Shown here: piece after piece, positions 24,274-32,642 of the stretch
How positions within the stretch are numbered: the stretch's first letter is position 1
Layout: every line of letters starts with the position of its first letter
Source of the DNA: DASXRC01 sp036506495
Lineage (GTDB): Bacteria; Actinomycetota; Actinomycetes; Mycobacteriales; Micromonosporaceae
NCBI GenBank assembly: GCA_036506495.1
Contig: DASXRQ010000061.1
Location: forward strand, 1-60,637
Direction of reading: 5' to 3'
DNA: 60,637 nucleotides
Position numbers and translations under genes: made by a program
Notes under the pieces: generated by a model
What the model saw: the letters and a program-made list of their open reading frames with translations, nothing else
Database searches by the model: none
Told to the model about the DNA's origin: nothing

Positions 24274-25491
24274 GTGGCGAAGATCAAGGTAACCAACCCG
24301 GTCGTCGAGCTCGACGGCGACGAGATGACCCGGATCATCTGGAAGCAGATCAGGGAGCAGCTGATCGAGCCGTACCTCGATGTCGAGCTGGAGTACTTCG
24401 ACCTGTCCATCCAGCGCCGGGACGCGACCGACGACCAGGTGACCGTCGACGCGGCCAACGCCATCAAGCGGCACGGCGTCGGCGTCAAGTGCGCCACGAT
24501 CACCCCGGACGAGGCGCGCGTCGCGGAGTTTGACCTGAAGAACATGTGGCGCTCGCCGAACGGCACAATCAGGAACATTCTCGGCGGCGTGATCTTCCGT
24601 GAGCCAATCATCATGTCCAACGTGCCGCGGCTGGTGCCGTCGTGGACCAAGCCGATCGTCATCGGCCGTCACGCGCATGGCGACCAGTACAAGGCCACCG
24701 ACTTCGTGGTGCCGGGCCCGGGCCGGGTGACGATCAGCTACCAGCCCGCCGACGGCAGCCAGCCGATGGAGTTCACCGTCGCCGACTTCGCCGGTGGCGG
24801 CGTGGTGCTGGGGATGTACAACTTCGACGAGTCGATCCGCGACTTCGCCCGGGCTTCGTTCCGGTACGGCCTCGCGCGCAACTACCCGGTCTACCTGTCG
24901 ACGAAGAACACGATCCTCAAGGCGTACGACGGCCGGTTCAAGGACCTGTTCGCCGAGGTGTTCGAGACCGAATTCACCGAGGAGTTCGCGGCCGCCGGTC
25001 TGACCTACGAGCACCGGCTCATCGACGACATGGTGGCGGCCGCGTTGAAGTGGGAGGGCGGCTACGTTTGGGCGTGCAAGAACTATGACGGCGACGTGCA
25101 GTCCGACACGGTCGCGCAGGGCTTCGGCTCGCTGGGCCTGATGACCTCGGTCCTGATGACGCCGGACGGCCGGACCGTCGAGGCCGAGGCGGCGCACGGC
25201 ACGGTGACCCGGCACTACCGGCAGTGGCAGCGGGGCGAGAAGACCTCGACCAACCCCATCGCGTCGATCTTCGCGTGGACCCGGGGGCTGGCGCACCGTG
25301 GCAAGCTGGATGGAACCCCCGCAGTCGCCGCGTTCGCCGAGCGGCTGGAGCGGGTCTGTGTCGACACCGTCGAGAGCGGCCAGATGACCAAGGATCTCGC
25401 GTTGCTGATCTCGACGGACGCGCCGTGGCTGACCACGGACGAATTCATGAACGCCCTCGACGAGAACCTGGCCAAGACGGCCGCCGCATAA
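24274..25491 (+). CDS. icd: NADP-dependent isocitrate dehydrogenase (eukaryotic-type homodimer)
   Basis: Converts isocitrate to 2-oxoglutarate and NADPH. 405 aa. The N-terminus VTNPVVELDGDEMTRIIWK is the hallmark of the IDH1/2-like subfamily, not of E. coli Icd. MWRSPNGTIRNILGG holds the substrate-binding Ser/Asn/Arg residues, and AAHGTVTRHYR with the NADP-binding region follows. GTG at 24274 has GAAGGGAG 8 nt upstream; a frame open to 24100 is rejected. TACGCT at 24230-24235 may be the -10 box. Confidence 0.95.
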   Translation: MAKIKVTNPVVELDGDEMTRIIWKQIREQLIEPYLDVELEYFDLSIQRRDATDDQVTVDAANAIKRHGVGVKCATITPDEARVAEFDLKNMWRSPNGTIRNILGGVIFREPIIMSNVPRLVPSWTKPIVIGRHAHGDQYKATDFVVPGPGRVTISYQPADGSQPMEFTVADFAGGGVVLGMYNFDESIRDFARASFRYGLARNYPVYLSTKNTILKAYDGRFKDLFAEVFETEFTEEFAAAGLTYEHRLIDDMVAAALKWEGGYVWACKNYDGDVQSDTVAQGFGSLGLMTSVLMTPDGRTVEAEAAHGTVTRHYRQWQRGEKTSTNPIASIFAWTRGLAHRGKLDGTPAVAAFAERLERVCVDTVESGQMTKDLALLISTDAPWLTTDEFMNALDENLAKTAAA

Positions 25492-25866
25492 ATGCCCGTC
25501 ACTTGAGCCGCGGGCACCTCGTTATCCAGAGTGAACGCGGTGCCAGCCGCGGTCGCAGTGGAGAACAGCCGATCCGGCCGCCTGAGCTGTCGTCGGGCGC
25601 CGACCGGCACCCTCCAGTGTTGGCGGATAGCCTGCCGTCCCTTCCCAGCGGGGGATCCGGATTCCGGGTCCCCCGCACCGTCATGCTGGCCCTCGCTCCG
25701 CTCGGGCGGCTCGCGCCGCCGGCGGGCGCAGCCTTCGCCGCGTGGCAACCGACGTGTAGCGCGGATCCAGGTCTGGGTCGGCGTGGGGCACGTCTGGCCG
25801 TGCGTGGAAGTCGCGTGATACATGCCGGCCGGACACGTTACGCAGGGTGACTACGCGGACGCGCCG
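25492..25866. other. 375-nt region without a recognisable gene
   Basis: Short frames exist in several phases but none has a convincing start, ribosome-binding site or family match. At 25648-25676 GCGGGGGATCCGGA is followed by a nearly perfect complement (one mismatch), a hairpin that could terminate icd and the convergent S51-like gene. The segment 25680-25740 is very GC-rich and repetitive (CTCGCTCCGCTCGGGCGGC). It may hold gene debris; nothing can be named. Confidence 0.45.
25648..25676. terminator. Near-palindrome, possible bidirectional terminator
   Basis: A 14-bp inverted repeat with one mismatch and almost no spacer lies between the convergent icd and S51-like genes, but ~150 nt from icd, which is far for a simple terminator. 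Confidence 0.45.
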
Positions 25867-27123
25867 TCAGTGCAGCTCCCACTCGGCGCCGTCGGGGGTG
25901 TCGCGCACCTCGACTCCGGCGGCGGCCAGCCGGCTGCGAATCCGGTCCGAGGTGGCGAAGTCTCTGCCGTCGCGGGCCTCCGCCCGCACCTCGAGCAGAG
26001 CTTGAACGAACGGGCCGAGCACGTCGCGCGGGTCTCGTGCTCCGAACTCGGCCAACCGACCGAGCCGGATCACCATCCCGCGCAGCATGCCCCGCGCGTG
26101 GTCACCGTCGTCCGACGTGAGCGTGTCGCCCGCCCAGTCGACGAGGACCTGCTCGAGCTCGAGCACCGAGGCGACGCAGCCGTCCACATCCCGCTCCGCC
26201 AAGGAATCGGAGAACCGCGCGTCCAGCCGGTCGGCCTCCTCGCGCACCGAGGTGACCGACCGCGGGGCGCCCGAGCCGTCGCCCCCGTCCGGCGTCGAGC
26301 CGCGGGCCGCCCGCGGCGTCGACGCCGGCCCTGTGGTGGCGCGGACATCGCCGACTACGTCCAGCTCGAGCACGCTTCCCGCCGGATGCACGACGCTGCG
26401 ACCGCGCCGCCGGATGGTCACCACGCCGGTCCCGGCGACCGAGGCGGTGCCGGCCGCGAGGTCCACGTAAACCGCGGTGTGCTCGTCGACGCCGAGGACG
26501 AACGCGTCGTCCGGCAGCTCGGCCTCCATCGCGGCGAGCCGGCCCTCACCGAGATAGCAGTACCGGGTGTCGTGGTGACCGCCCTCGGCGTTGTCGTAGT
26601 GCGGGATCACGACCGCGGGCAACCCCGTGACCTTCCGCACCACGTCCATCCCATCGACCCAGTGCGGGTCGGTGCCGGCCTTGTAAATCTCGTACACCGG
26701 GACGGTGTGGCTACCGAGCGTCAGGGCAGCCGCGCTGGCGAACACGACAACACCACCGCGCAGCAACTTGTCGGCGAGCAGCTGCGGAATCGGAGTGTCG
26801 CCCCACTGGCGCAGCGTGTACGTCGGGCTGCCCGGCCCGGCGAACACCCAGCCGGCGTCGCGAAGCGCCGTGAATGCCTGCTCCCGGGCCAGCTCCGTGG
26901 TCGGCGGACGACGCCAGGACAGCACCTCGACCTCGCGACCGACGCTGTTGGCGAAGTAGGCGGTCGTGCGGCTGGAGATGTCGTCGGCGTTCGACTGAAA
27001 CCCGTACGGCGTGTCGAGCACCACGGCCGGCCGGTCGCCCACCCGCTCGAAGATCGCCCGATGTGGCTTGATCATGGTCGGCGTCGTCTCGCCAGAACCC
27101 ATGATTACGAGCAGGCCCGTCAT
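25867..27123 (-). CDS. S51/cyanophycinase-like protein fused to a CysRS-type C-terminal domain
   Basis: 418 aa with two parts. Residues ~1-230 form a class I glutamine-amidotransferase-like fold of the peptidase S51 group: VIMGSGETTPTM at the start, GPGSPTYTLRQW, and the putative nucleophile Ser in VFASAAALTLGSH. After a Gly/Asp-rich linker, residues ~295-418 match the C-terminal tail of cysteinyl-tRNA synthetase: a helical DALR-like part, then RDFATSDRIRSRLAAAGVEV and RDTPDGAEWELH. No synthetase core (HIGH, KMSKS) is present. Substrate is unknown. Its ATG overlaps the stop of the alpha/beta hydrolase, and it is the last gene of the four-gene operon. Confidence 0.75.
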   Translation of the reverse strand: MTGLLVIMGSGETTPTMIKPHRAIFERVGDRPAVVLDTPYGFQSNADDISSRTTAYFANSVGREVEVLSWRRPPTTELAREQAFTALRDAGWVFAGPGSPTYTLRQWGDTPIPQLLADKLLRGGVVVFASAAALTLGSHTVPVYEIYKAGTDPHWVDGMDVVRKVTGLPAVVIPHYDNAEGGHHDTRYCYLGEGRLAAMEAELPDDAFVLGVDEHTAVYVDLAAGTASVAGTGVVTIRRRGRSVVHPAGSVLELDVVGDVRATTGPASTPRAARGSTPDGGDGSGAPRSVTSVREEADRLDARFSDSLAERDVDGCVASVLELEQVLVDWAGDTLTSDDGDHARGMLRGMVIRLGRLAEFGARDPRDVLGPFVQALLEVRAEARDGRDFATSDRIRSRLAAAGVEVRDTPDGAEWELH

Positions 27124-27974
27124 GACGACCCCTCCACCAGGCTCAACAGGTCTGCGGCGACACGATCCGGATGCTGGGCGTGCAGGTCATGGTCGCTGTC
27201 CGCGTACTCCCGGATCGTCGCGGTCGAAAGTACGGCGGCGGCCGCCGCGACCCGCGACCTGGCCCGCTCGGCCCGTCGAGGGTCGTCGCGCGGGATCGCC
27301 GGCAGCAGCAGGGTCGGGACGGCGACCGCCGGTAGGTGCCGCCGCGGCGGGTCGTCCCACATGCTGCGGACGATCTGCATGTGCCGAGGGATCGGCAGCC
27401 GGCGGGTCAGCGTGCCGTCCGGCGCGACCCGCAGGTTAGCCACGGTCGCCTCGACCGCGGCGGCCGACCAGTCCGGGTGGGCTCGCCGCAGCCAGCCACG
27501 GACATGCGACACGCGGGTGCCGTCGAGGTCGGGCGGGCGCAGCGCGGCCGCGCACTCCTCCCAGGAGGCGAAGTCGGCCGAGAGGTCGATCCACCCGCCG
27601 TCGACGAGCGCGAGACCGGCGACCAGCCTCGGGTGTTCGGCCGCGAGGCTGACCGCCACGTTGCCGCCCCAGGACTGGCCGGCGACGATCACCTTCTCCA
27701 GGCCGAGGGTCTCGGCGAGCGCGGCCAGGTCGGCGGCGGCGGTGGCCGTGTCGTATCCGTCCGCGGGCTGGTCCGACTCGCCGTGGCTGCGCAGGTCGAC
27801 CGCGTACGCCGCGTGGCCGGCGCCGGCGATCCGGCCGGCGACCTCGTCCCACAGGCGGGCATTCGACGAGAGCCCGTGCACCAGCAGGAACGCGGGCGGT
27901 CGGTCGCCCGGCCACCGGCGCACGTGCAGGTGGACCCCGGGCGCGACGGCCACCCGGGAGTCGGTCACGTCCAT
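27120..27974 (-). CDS. Alpha/beta hydrolase
   Basis: 284 aa. The family features are LLVHGLSSNARLW (oxyanion HG), DLRSHGESDQP, the nucleophile elbow GQSWGGN with Ser near 100, and an acid/His pair near the C-terminus (YADSDHDLHAQHPD). The central cap is helical. Substrate cannot be assigned; it resembles esterases and epoxide-hydrolase-like enzymes. It starts 10 nt after galT and overlaps the next gene by 4 nt, so the operon is translationally coupled. Confidence 0.85.
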   Translation of the reverse strand: MDVTDSRVAVAPGVHLHVRRWPGDRPPAFLLVHGLSSNARLWDEVAGRIAGAGHAAYAVDLRSHGESDQPADGYDTATAAADLAALAETLGLEKVIVAGQSWGGNVAVSLAAEHPRLVAGLALVDGGWIDLSADFASWEECAAALRPPDLDGTRVSHVRGWLRRAHPDWSAAAVEATVANLRVAPDGTLTRRLPIPRHMQIVRSMWDDPPRRHLPAVAVPTLLLPAIPRDDPRRAERARSRVAAAAAVLSTATIREYADSDHDLHAQHPDRVAADLLSLVEGSS

Positions 27975-27984
27975 GGCGACGAAT

Positions 27985-29103
27985 CTAGTCGGCGGGTCCG
28001 ACAGGCTCGCCCCGCAGCAGGGCGGCTGCCTGCTCCGGGCGTACGTCGTTGATGAAGGCCCCCATCGCCGACTCCGAGCCGGCGAGGTACTTCAGCTTGC
28101 CCGGCGCCCGCCGGATGCTAAACAGCTGCAGGTGCAGGTAGCCGAGTTCCCGGTCCGCGTACACCGGCGCCTGATGCCATCCGGAGACGTATGGCATGGC
28201 CACGCCGAACAGTCCGTCGAGTCGGCGCAGAACGTCGACGTAGAGCGGGCCGAACGCGTCCCGCTCGGCGTCGGAGAGGGCCGCCAGATCGGGCACCTGC
28301 CGGTGCGGTGCGAGGTGCACCTCGAACGGCCACCGCGCGGCCGCGGGCACGTACGCCGTCCAGTGCGCGTTGCCGCCGACCACCCGGACACCCGCCGCGC
28401 GCTCCGCGGCGAGCACGTCGGCGTAGAGGCTCCGCCCGTCGGTGCCGTCGGCGTACCGACGGGCGGCCGTGACCAGCGCCCGCGTGCGCGGTGACACGAA
28501 GGGGTACGCATAGATCTGTCCGTGCGGGTGGTGCAGGGTCACGCCGATCTCCACGCCGCGGTTCTCGAAGCAGAACACCTGCTCCACGCCGGGGAGGAGG
28601 GACAGCTCGGCGGTTCGGTCGGCGAGCGCGTCGAGCACCGTGCGGACCCGGGTGGGCGGCAAGGCGGCGAACGACGCGTCGTGGTCGGCGGTGAAGCAGA
28701 CGACCTCGCAGCGGCCGGTTCCCGGCCGGACCGAGGTGAACGGGGTGAGCGGCTCGCCCGCGCCGGCCGCGATCTCGTCGGCCGCCCACTCGCCGAACGA
28801 CGGGAAGCGGTTCTCGAACACCACGACGTCGTAGTCGTCGGCCGGAATCTCCGTCGGCCGACCCGGTCGCGATGGACACAGTGGACACTCGTCGGCCGGG
28901 GGCAGGAACGTCCGGCCTTGTCGGTGGGCGGCGACGGCTACCCACTCGTCGACGAGTGGGTCGTAGCGCAGCTCCGAGGCCGGCGGCGGGGGCGGCAGCT
29001 CGCGCGTGTCGACGGCGGCGCGGACCGCGTCGTACCGCTCGTCGAAATAGAACAGGTCGCGGCCGTCGGCCAGGCGGATCGCGGTGCGCTTCACGCGGCT
29101 CAC
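27985..29103 (-). CDS. galT: Galactose-1-phosphate uridylyltransferase
   Basis: Leloir-pathway enzyme that exchanges UMP between UDP-glucose and galactose-1-phosphate. 372 aa. An N-terminal zinc-type CPLCPS motif is near residue 75, and FENRFPSF and FENRGVEIGVTLHHPHGQ follow; the second His of HPH near 192 is the nucleophile that carries UMP. GWHQAP and HLQL near the end are also typical. The GTG start overlaps the TGA of the upstream kinase gene. galK and galE are not adjacent, so the role in galactose use or in sugar-nucleotide supply is open. Confidence 0.9.
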   Translation of the reverse strand: MSRVKRTAIRLADGRDLFYFDERYDAVRAAVDTRELPPPPPASELRYDPLVDEWVAVAAHRQGRTFLPPADECPLCPSRPGRPTEIPADDYDVVVFENRFPSFGEWAADEIAAGAGEPLTPFTSVRPGTGRCEVVCFTADHDASFAALPPTRVRTVLDALADRTAELSLLPGVEQVFCFENRGVEIGVTLHHPHGQIYAYPFVSPRTRALVTAARRYADGTDGRSLYADVLAAERAAGVRVVGGNAHWTAYVPAAARWPFEVHLAPHRQVPDLAALSDAERDAFGPLYVDVLRRLDGLFGVAMPYVSGWHQAPVYADRELGYLHLQLFSIRRAPGKLKYLAGSESAMGAFINDVRPEQAAALLRGEPVGPAD

Positions 29104-30623
29104 TGCGACAGCCGCGGCTCGACCCACCCCGTCTCCGTGAGGTGGCTGAGCACGGTCTCGACCGCCTCGTCGACGGTCATGTCGCTGGTGTCCATGACGA
29201 GTTCCGCATCGGTCGGCACCTCGTACGGGTCGTCGACGCCCGTCATCCCGGCGAGCCGGCCGGCACGGGCCCGGGCGTACAGGCCCTTGCGGTCGCGCTG
29301 TTCGCACACCTCGAGCGGCGTCGAGACGTACACCAGGACGAAACCGCCGCCGGCCGCGTCGGCCATGGCCCGCGCCGTCGCCCGGGCCCGCGCATACGGC
29401 GCGATGGGGCAGCACAGCGCGACGCCGTGATGCCGGGCGACCTCGGCGGCGACCCACCCGATCCGGCGCACGTTGAGGTCGCGGTCGGTGCGGCTGAAGC
29501 CGAGTCCGGCCGACAGCTCCCGGCGTACGACGTCGCCGTCGAGCAGGGTCACGCTGCGCTCGCCGGTCTCGCGCAGGGCGTCGGCGACGCCGCGCGCGAT
29601 CGTTGACTTGCCGGAGCCGGACAGTCCGGTGAAGAACACGACCAGGCCGCGGTGCCGGCGCGGCGGCCGGACCCGGGCCAGCTCCTTCGCCACCGCCGGC
29701 GGGGTGTGCCACTCCGGCAGCGGAAAGCCGCGGTCGAGCAGGTCGTCGATCTCGTTAGCGCGCAGCGCCAGCCGCCGGTTCCGCGGCGGGATGTCGTCCC
29801 GCCACCGCCACTGGCCGTCCCGGGTGTCGTACGCCAGCTCGCGCGGCACCAGCACGCGCAGGCCGCCGCCGGACAGCGTTTCCCCGGTCGAGAGCAGGTG
29901 CGTCACGCCGTACGCCGAGGCGACCCGGGCGCGCAACAGAGCGTCTCGGATCTCGTCCGTGCGCCTGGGCAGGGGCACCGCGACGAGGGTGGCCGGCGGC
30001 ATGCGATCCCGGGCCGCGAAAACGCAGCGCACAAGGGCCTCGGGCGGCAGGCCGGCCGTGTTGGCCTCGTGAACCGGGATCAGCACCAGCACGTGTGCCC
30101 CGAGCGTACGGGCCGCGTGCGCGATCTGCGCCAGCTGAGGGCGGTGCAGCGGGCGGTCGGCGATCACGCCCAGCACCCGGCCGGGCGGGAGCAGGTCGCG
30201 GACCTCGGCCGGGGTCAGCCGCAGCTGCTTGAACAGGCCGTGCGCGCCGTCGCCCAGCTGGCGTACCGCCCCGCCCACGCCGACCCGACCCTGGCGCGTC
30301 GGCCACACCTCGGTCACGTCGACCGCCGCGATCGGCGCGCCCTCGGGGTCGGTGAGCACCAGCGCACGCTGCAGCGGGTTGTCGAGCTCCAGGCCGTCGA
30401 CGAGCTCGGCGGGCACGTCGAGGGTGACCGCGAAGGGCCACGGCGTACCGTCGGCGAGCCTCCCGTTGCGGCTCAGGCTCGTCAGGTCGGCTCGGCCGAG
30501 GAAGCCGGCGAGAGGGGTGTACGCCCCGGTCAGGATCAGTTCGAGGTCGGCCAGCTCGCCAGGCCGCGGCGTGTACGCCGGCGCGTCACGCAGCACGTCG
30601 TCGGGCAGGACCCAACCGTTCAC
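29100..30623 (-). CDS. APS kinase with N-terminal degenerate ATP-sulfurylase domain
   Basis: 507 aa. The C-terminal ~170 residues are an adenylylsulfate kinase: Walker A GLSGSGKST near 332, LLDGDVVRRELSAGLGFSRTDRDLNVRRI, and VYVSTPLEVCEQRDRKGLYARARAG; it would make PAPS from APS. The N-terminal ~310 residues have the sulfurylase PUA-like start (DLELILTGAYTPLAGFLGRADL), but the catalytic QTRNPxHRAH motif reads IADRPLHRPQ and the GRDHAGPG motif reads STGETLSGGG. ATP sulfurylase activity is therefore unlikely, and the domain may be regulatory. First gene of the operon with galT, a hydrolase and the S51-like protein. GTG start after GAGAGGGG. Confidence 0.85.
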   Translation of the reverse strand: MNGWVLPDDVLRDAPAYTPRPGELADLELILTGAYTPLAGFLGRADLTSLSRNGRLADGTPWPFAVTLDVPAELVDGLELDNPLQRALVLTDPEGAPIAAVDVTEVWPTRQGRVGVGGAVRQLGDGAHGLFKQLRLTPAEVRDLLPPGRVLGVIADRPLHRPQLAQIAHAARTLGAHVLVLIPVHEANTAGLPPEALVRCVFAARDRMPPATLVAVPLPRRTDEIRDALLRARVASAYGVTHLLSTGETLSGGGLRVLVPRELAYDTRDGQWRWRDDIPPRNRRLALRANEIDDLLDRGFPLPEWHTPPAVAKELARVRPPRRHRGLVVFFTGLSGSGKSTIARGVADALRETGERSVTLLDGDVVRRELSAGLGFSRTDRDLNVRRIGWVAAEVARHHGVALCCPIAPYARARATARAMADAAGGGFVLVYVSTPLEVCEQRDRKGLYARARAGRLAGMTGVDDPYEVPTDAELVMDTSDMTVDEAVETVLSHLTETGWVEPRLSQ

Positions 30624-30706
30624 GGCACCCCTCTCGGACAGGCCAACAGTGTGGCAGCCGGTGGCCCCTCGGTCGAGACTGCCATGGTGGTCGGACGATC
30701 AACCTC

Positions 30707-30725
30707 CCAACTCCGACGGAGTTGG
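30707..30725. repeat. Short palindrome P1 in a divergent promoter region
   Basis: CCAACTCCGACGGAGTTGG, two perfect 9-bp arms around one base, lies between the divergent APS kinase operon and the ABC-2 exporter operon. It is one of six copies of the core CAACTYCGNCGRAGTTG in the window and could be a regulator site or a repeat element. Confidence 0.7.
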
Positions 30726-30805
30726 CGTAGGCGCGCCCTAGGGGCGCCGGATCCGGGGAGTACCAGGGTGGCGCCGGATGTCCCGTGTGGTACGGGGGCC
30801 GTACC

Positions 30806-31726
30806 GTGACCGACGTGGCACTGATCGCGACCCAGTCGCTAACCAAGCGGTACGCCCCCGCGGTGACCGCGCTGGACGACCTCACGGTGAGCGTGGAACC
30901 GGGCATCGTGGGCCTGGTCGGCGCCAACGGCGCCGGCAAGTCGACGCTCATCAAGATCTTGCTGGGGCTGCTACCGCCGACGGGCGGAGGGGTCCGGGTG
31001 TTGGACCTCGATCCGGCGACGGACGCCGAGGCGGTCCGCTCCCGGGTCGGCTACATGCCGGAGCACGACTGCCTTCCGCCCGACCTGTCCGCCGCCGAGT
31101 TCGTCACGCACCTCGGCCGGATGAGCGGCCTGCCGCGTACCGCCGCCCGGGAACGGGCGTCCGAGGCGTTGCGGCACGTCGGTCTCTACGAGGAGCGATA
31201 CCGGCAGATCGGCGGGTACTCGACCGGCATGAAGCAGCGCGTCAAGCTGGCGCAGGCGCTCGTGCACGACCCGGATCTGCTGCTGCTGGACGAGCCCACC
31301 AACGGTCTGGACCCGACCGGCCGGGACGCGATGCTGACGTTGATCCAGCGCATCGGCACCGAGTTCGGCATATCCGTCGTTGTCTGCTCGCACCTGCTCG
31401 GCGAGGTGGAGCGCATCTGCGACTCGCTGGTCGCGATCGACGCGGGCCGGCTGCTGCGGTCCGCGCAGATCTCGAGCATGACGACGCAGCTCGACCTCCT
31501 TGTCGTCGAGGTCAGCGAGGGCGTGGACGAGCTGGCCGAGCGCCTGGCCGCGCTGGGCCTCGACGCGCGTCGCGAGGGACGGCTGCTCGTCGTCCCGCTG
31601 GACGACGACGGCACGTACGACCAGATCCTTACCGCGGTCGCCGAGCTGGACCTGCCGCTCCACGGGCTCGACCAGCGCCGGCACCGGGTCGCCGAGCTCT
31701 TCCAGCGGGAGGCCATACATGTCTGA
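30806..31726 (+). CDS. ABC-2 type transporter ATPase (first pair)
   Basis: 306 aa exporter-type ATPase. Walker A GANGAGKST near residue 42, signature YSTGMKQR near 137, Walker B LLLLDEPTNGLD, and the H-loop CSHLLGE are intact. The C-terminal ~90 residues form the extra domain seen in DrrA/CcmA-like ATPases. GTG at 30806 is chosen at VTDVALIATQSL after GGGGG; an earlier frame start at 30785 would add seven residues. The following permease gene overlaps its end by 8 nt. Substrate is unknown. Confidence 0.87.
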   Translation: MTDVALIATQSLTKRYAPAVTALDDLTVSVEPGIVGLVGANGAGKSTLIKILLGLLPPTGGGVRVLDLDPATDAEAVRSRVGYMPEHDCLPPDLSAAEFVTHLGRMSGLPRTAARERASEALRHVGLYEERYRQIGGYSTGMKQRVKLAQALVHDPDLLLLDEPTNGLDPTGRDAMLTLIQRIGTEFGISVVVCSHLLGEVERICDSLVAIDAGRLLRSAQISSMTTQLDLLVVEVSEGVDELAERLAALGLDARREGRLLVVPLDDDGTYDQILTAVAELDLPLHGLDQRRHRVAELFQREAIHV

Positions 31727-32642
31727 GGTTGCCGAAGGCACCCGGGGGGCGGAGCCCCCCGTGGGTGCGAAGCCCGTGGGTGCGGAGCCCCCCGTGGGTG
31801 GTGTGATTCACGACATCGGCTACCAGCGGTACGAGGGGCCGCGCCTCGGCCGGGCGTACGCGGCCCGATCCCTGTACACGCACGGCCTGCGCACGGCGTT
31901 CGGGCTGGGTCGCGGCGCGAAGGCGAAGATCTTCCCGTGGGCCGTGGCCGGCATCATCGGCATCGTGGCGCTCGTGTTCACCGTGATCCGGGCGCAGACC
32001 GGTGAGGCCCTGGTCTCGTATTCCGAGTACCCCGAGACGCTTACGATCCCGATGATCCTCTTCTGCGCGGTCGTGGCTCCGGAGCTGGTCTCGCGCGACC
32101 TGCGCACCGGCGTACTGCCGCTGTATTTCTCGCGGCCGATCACTCGCGCCGACTACGCGCTCGTGAAGCTCGCCGCCCTCGTCACCGCGGTCTGGTTGCC
32201 GGTGGCCGCCGGACAGCTGCTGATGTTCAGCGGTGCGGCGTTCGACGTCTCGTCGATGCACGAGTTCTGGACCGAGCTCGGCGACCTGCTCCAGGGGCTG
32301 ACCTATTCGGCGCTGCACGCATTGGTCTTCGGCAGCGTGGCGTTGCTCGTCGCGTCGCTGGCCAGCCGCCGCGCCGTGGCCGCCGCCGCCATCGTGGCGG
32401 TGTTCCTGGTGACAACCCCGATCGTGGGCGTGCTCTACTCCATCGGCGGGGAGACCGGAAAGGAGCTCGCCTGGCTGGCGAGCCCCACGACGCTGGTCGG
32501 CGGCGTCGGGGACTGGCTGTTCGAGGTCGGCGGCAAGAGCGGCATCGGCAACTACGGACCGCTCTACGGTGCGGTCGCCGCTGCCCTGGTCGGCGGGTGC
32601 GTCGCGCTGCTGCTGGCCCGCTATCGGAGGGTGGCACGATGA
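31719..32642 (+). CDS. ABC-2 type transporter permease (first pair)
   Basis: 307 aa with about six TM segments (from ~80 on) typical of ABC-2 permeases, including SRDLRTGVLPLYFSRPITRADY, the coupling-helix region. Residues ~9-28 are unusual: GAEPPVGAKPVGAEPPVGG is encoded by tandem copies of a GC-rich 16-19 nt unit. The start at 31719 lies inside the ATPase gene. The gene ends in an ATGA overlap with the second ATPase, so all four genes form one operon. Confidence 0.85.
   Translation: MSEVAEGTRGAEPPVGAKPVGAEPPVGGVIHDIGYQRYEGPRLGRAYAARSLYTHGLRTAFGLGRGAKAKIFPWAVAGIIGIVALVFTVIRAQTGEALVSYSEYPETLTIPMILFCAVVAPELVSRDLRTGVLPLYFSRPITRADYALVKLAALVTAVWLPVAAGQLLMFSGAAFDVSSMHEFWTELGDLLQGLTYSALHALVFGSVALLVASLASRRAVAAAAIVAVFLVTTPIVGVLYSIGGETGKELAWLASPTTLVGGVGDWLFEVGGKSGIGNYGPLYGAVAAALVGGCVALLLARYRRVAR
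31749..31800 (+). repeat. Tandem GC-rich repeat in the first ABC-2 permease gene
   Basis: GCGGAGCCCCCCGTGGGTG occurs at 31749-31767 and identically at 31782-31800, with a shorter unit GCGAAGCCCGTGGGTG between them. It encodes the Pro/Gly/Val-rich N-terminal linker of the permease and is likely to vary in copy number between strains. Confidence 0.75.

Noticed and set aside
27985..29712. Long N-terminal extension of galT into the upstream gene
   Set aside because: The upstream 203 codons overlap the APS kinase gene in another frame and have no homology; the GTG at 29103 gives a normal GalT.
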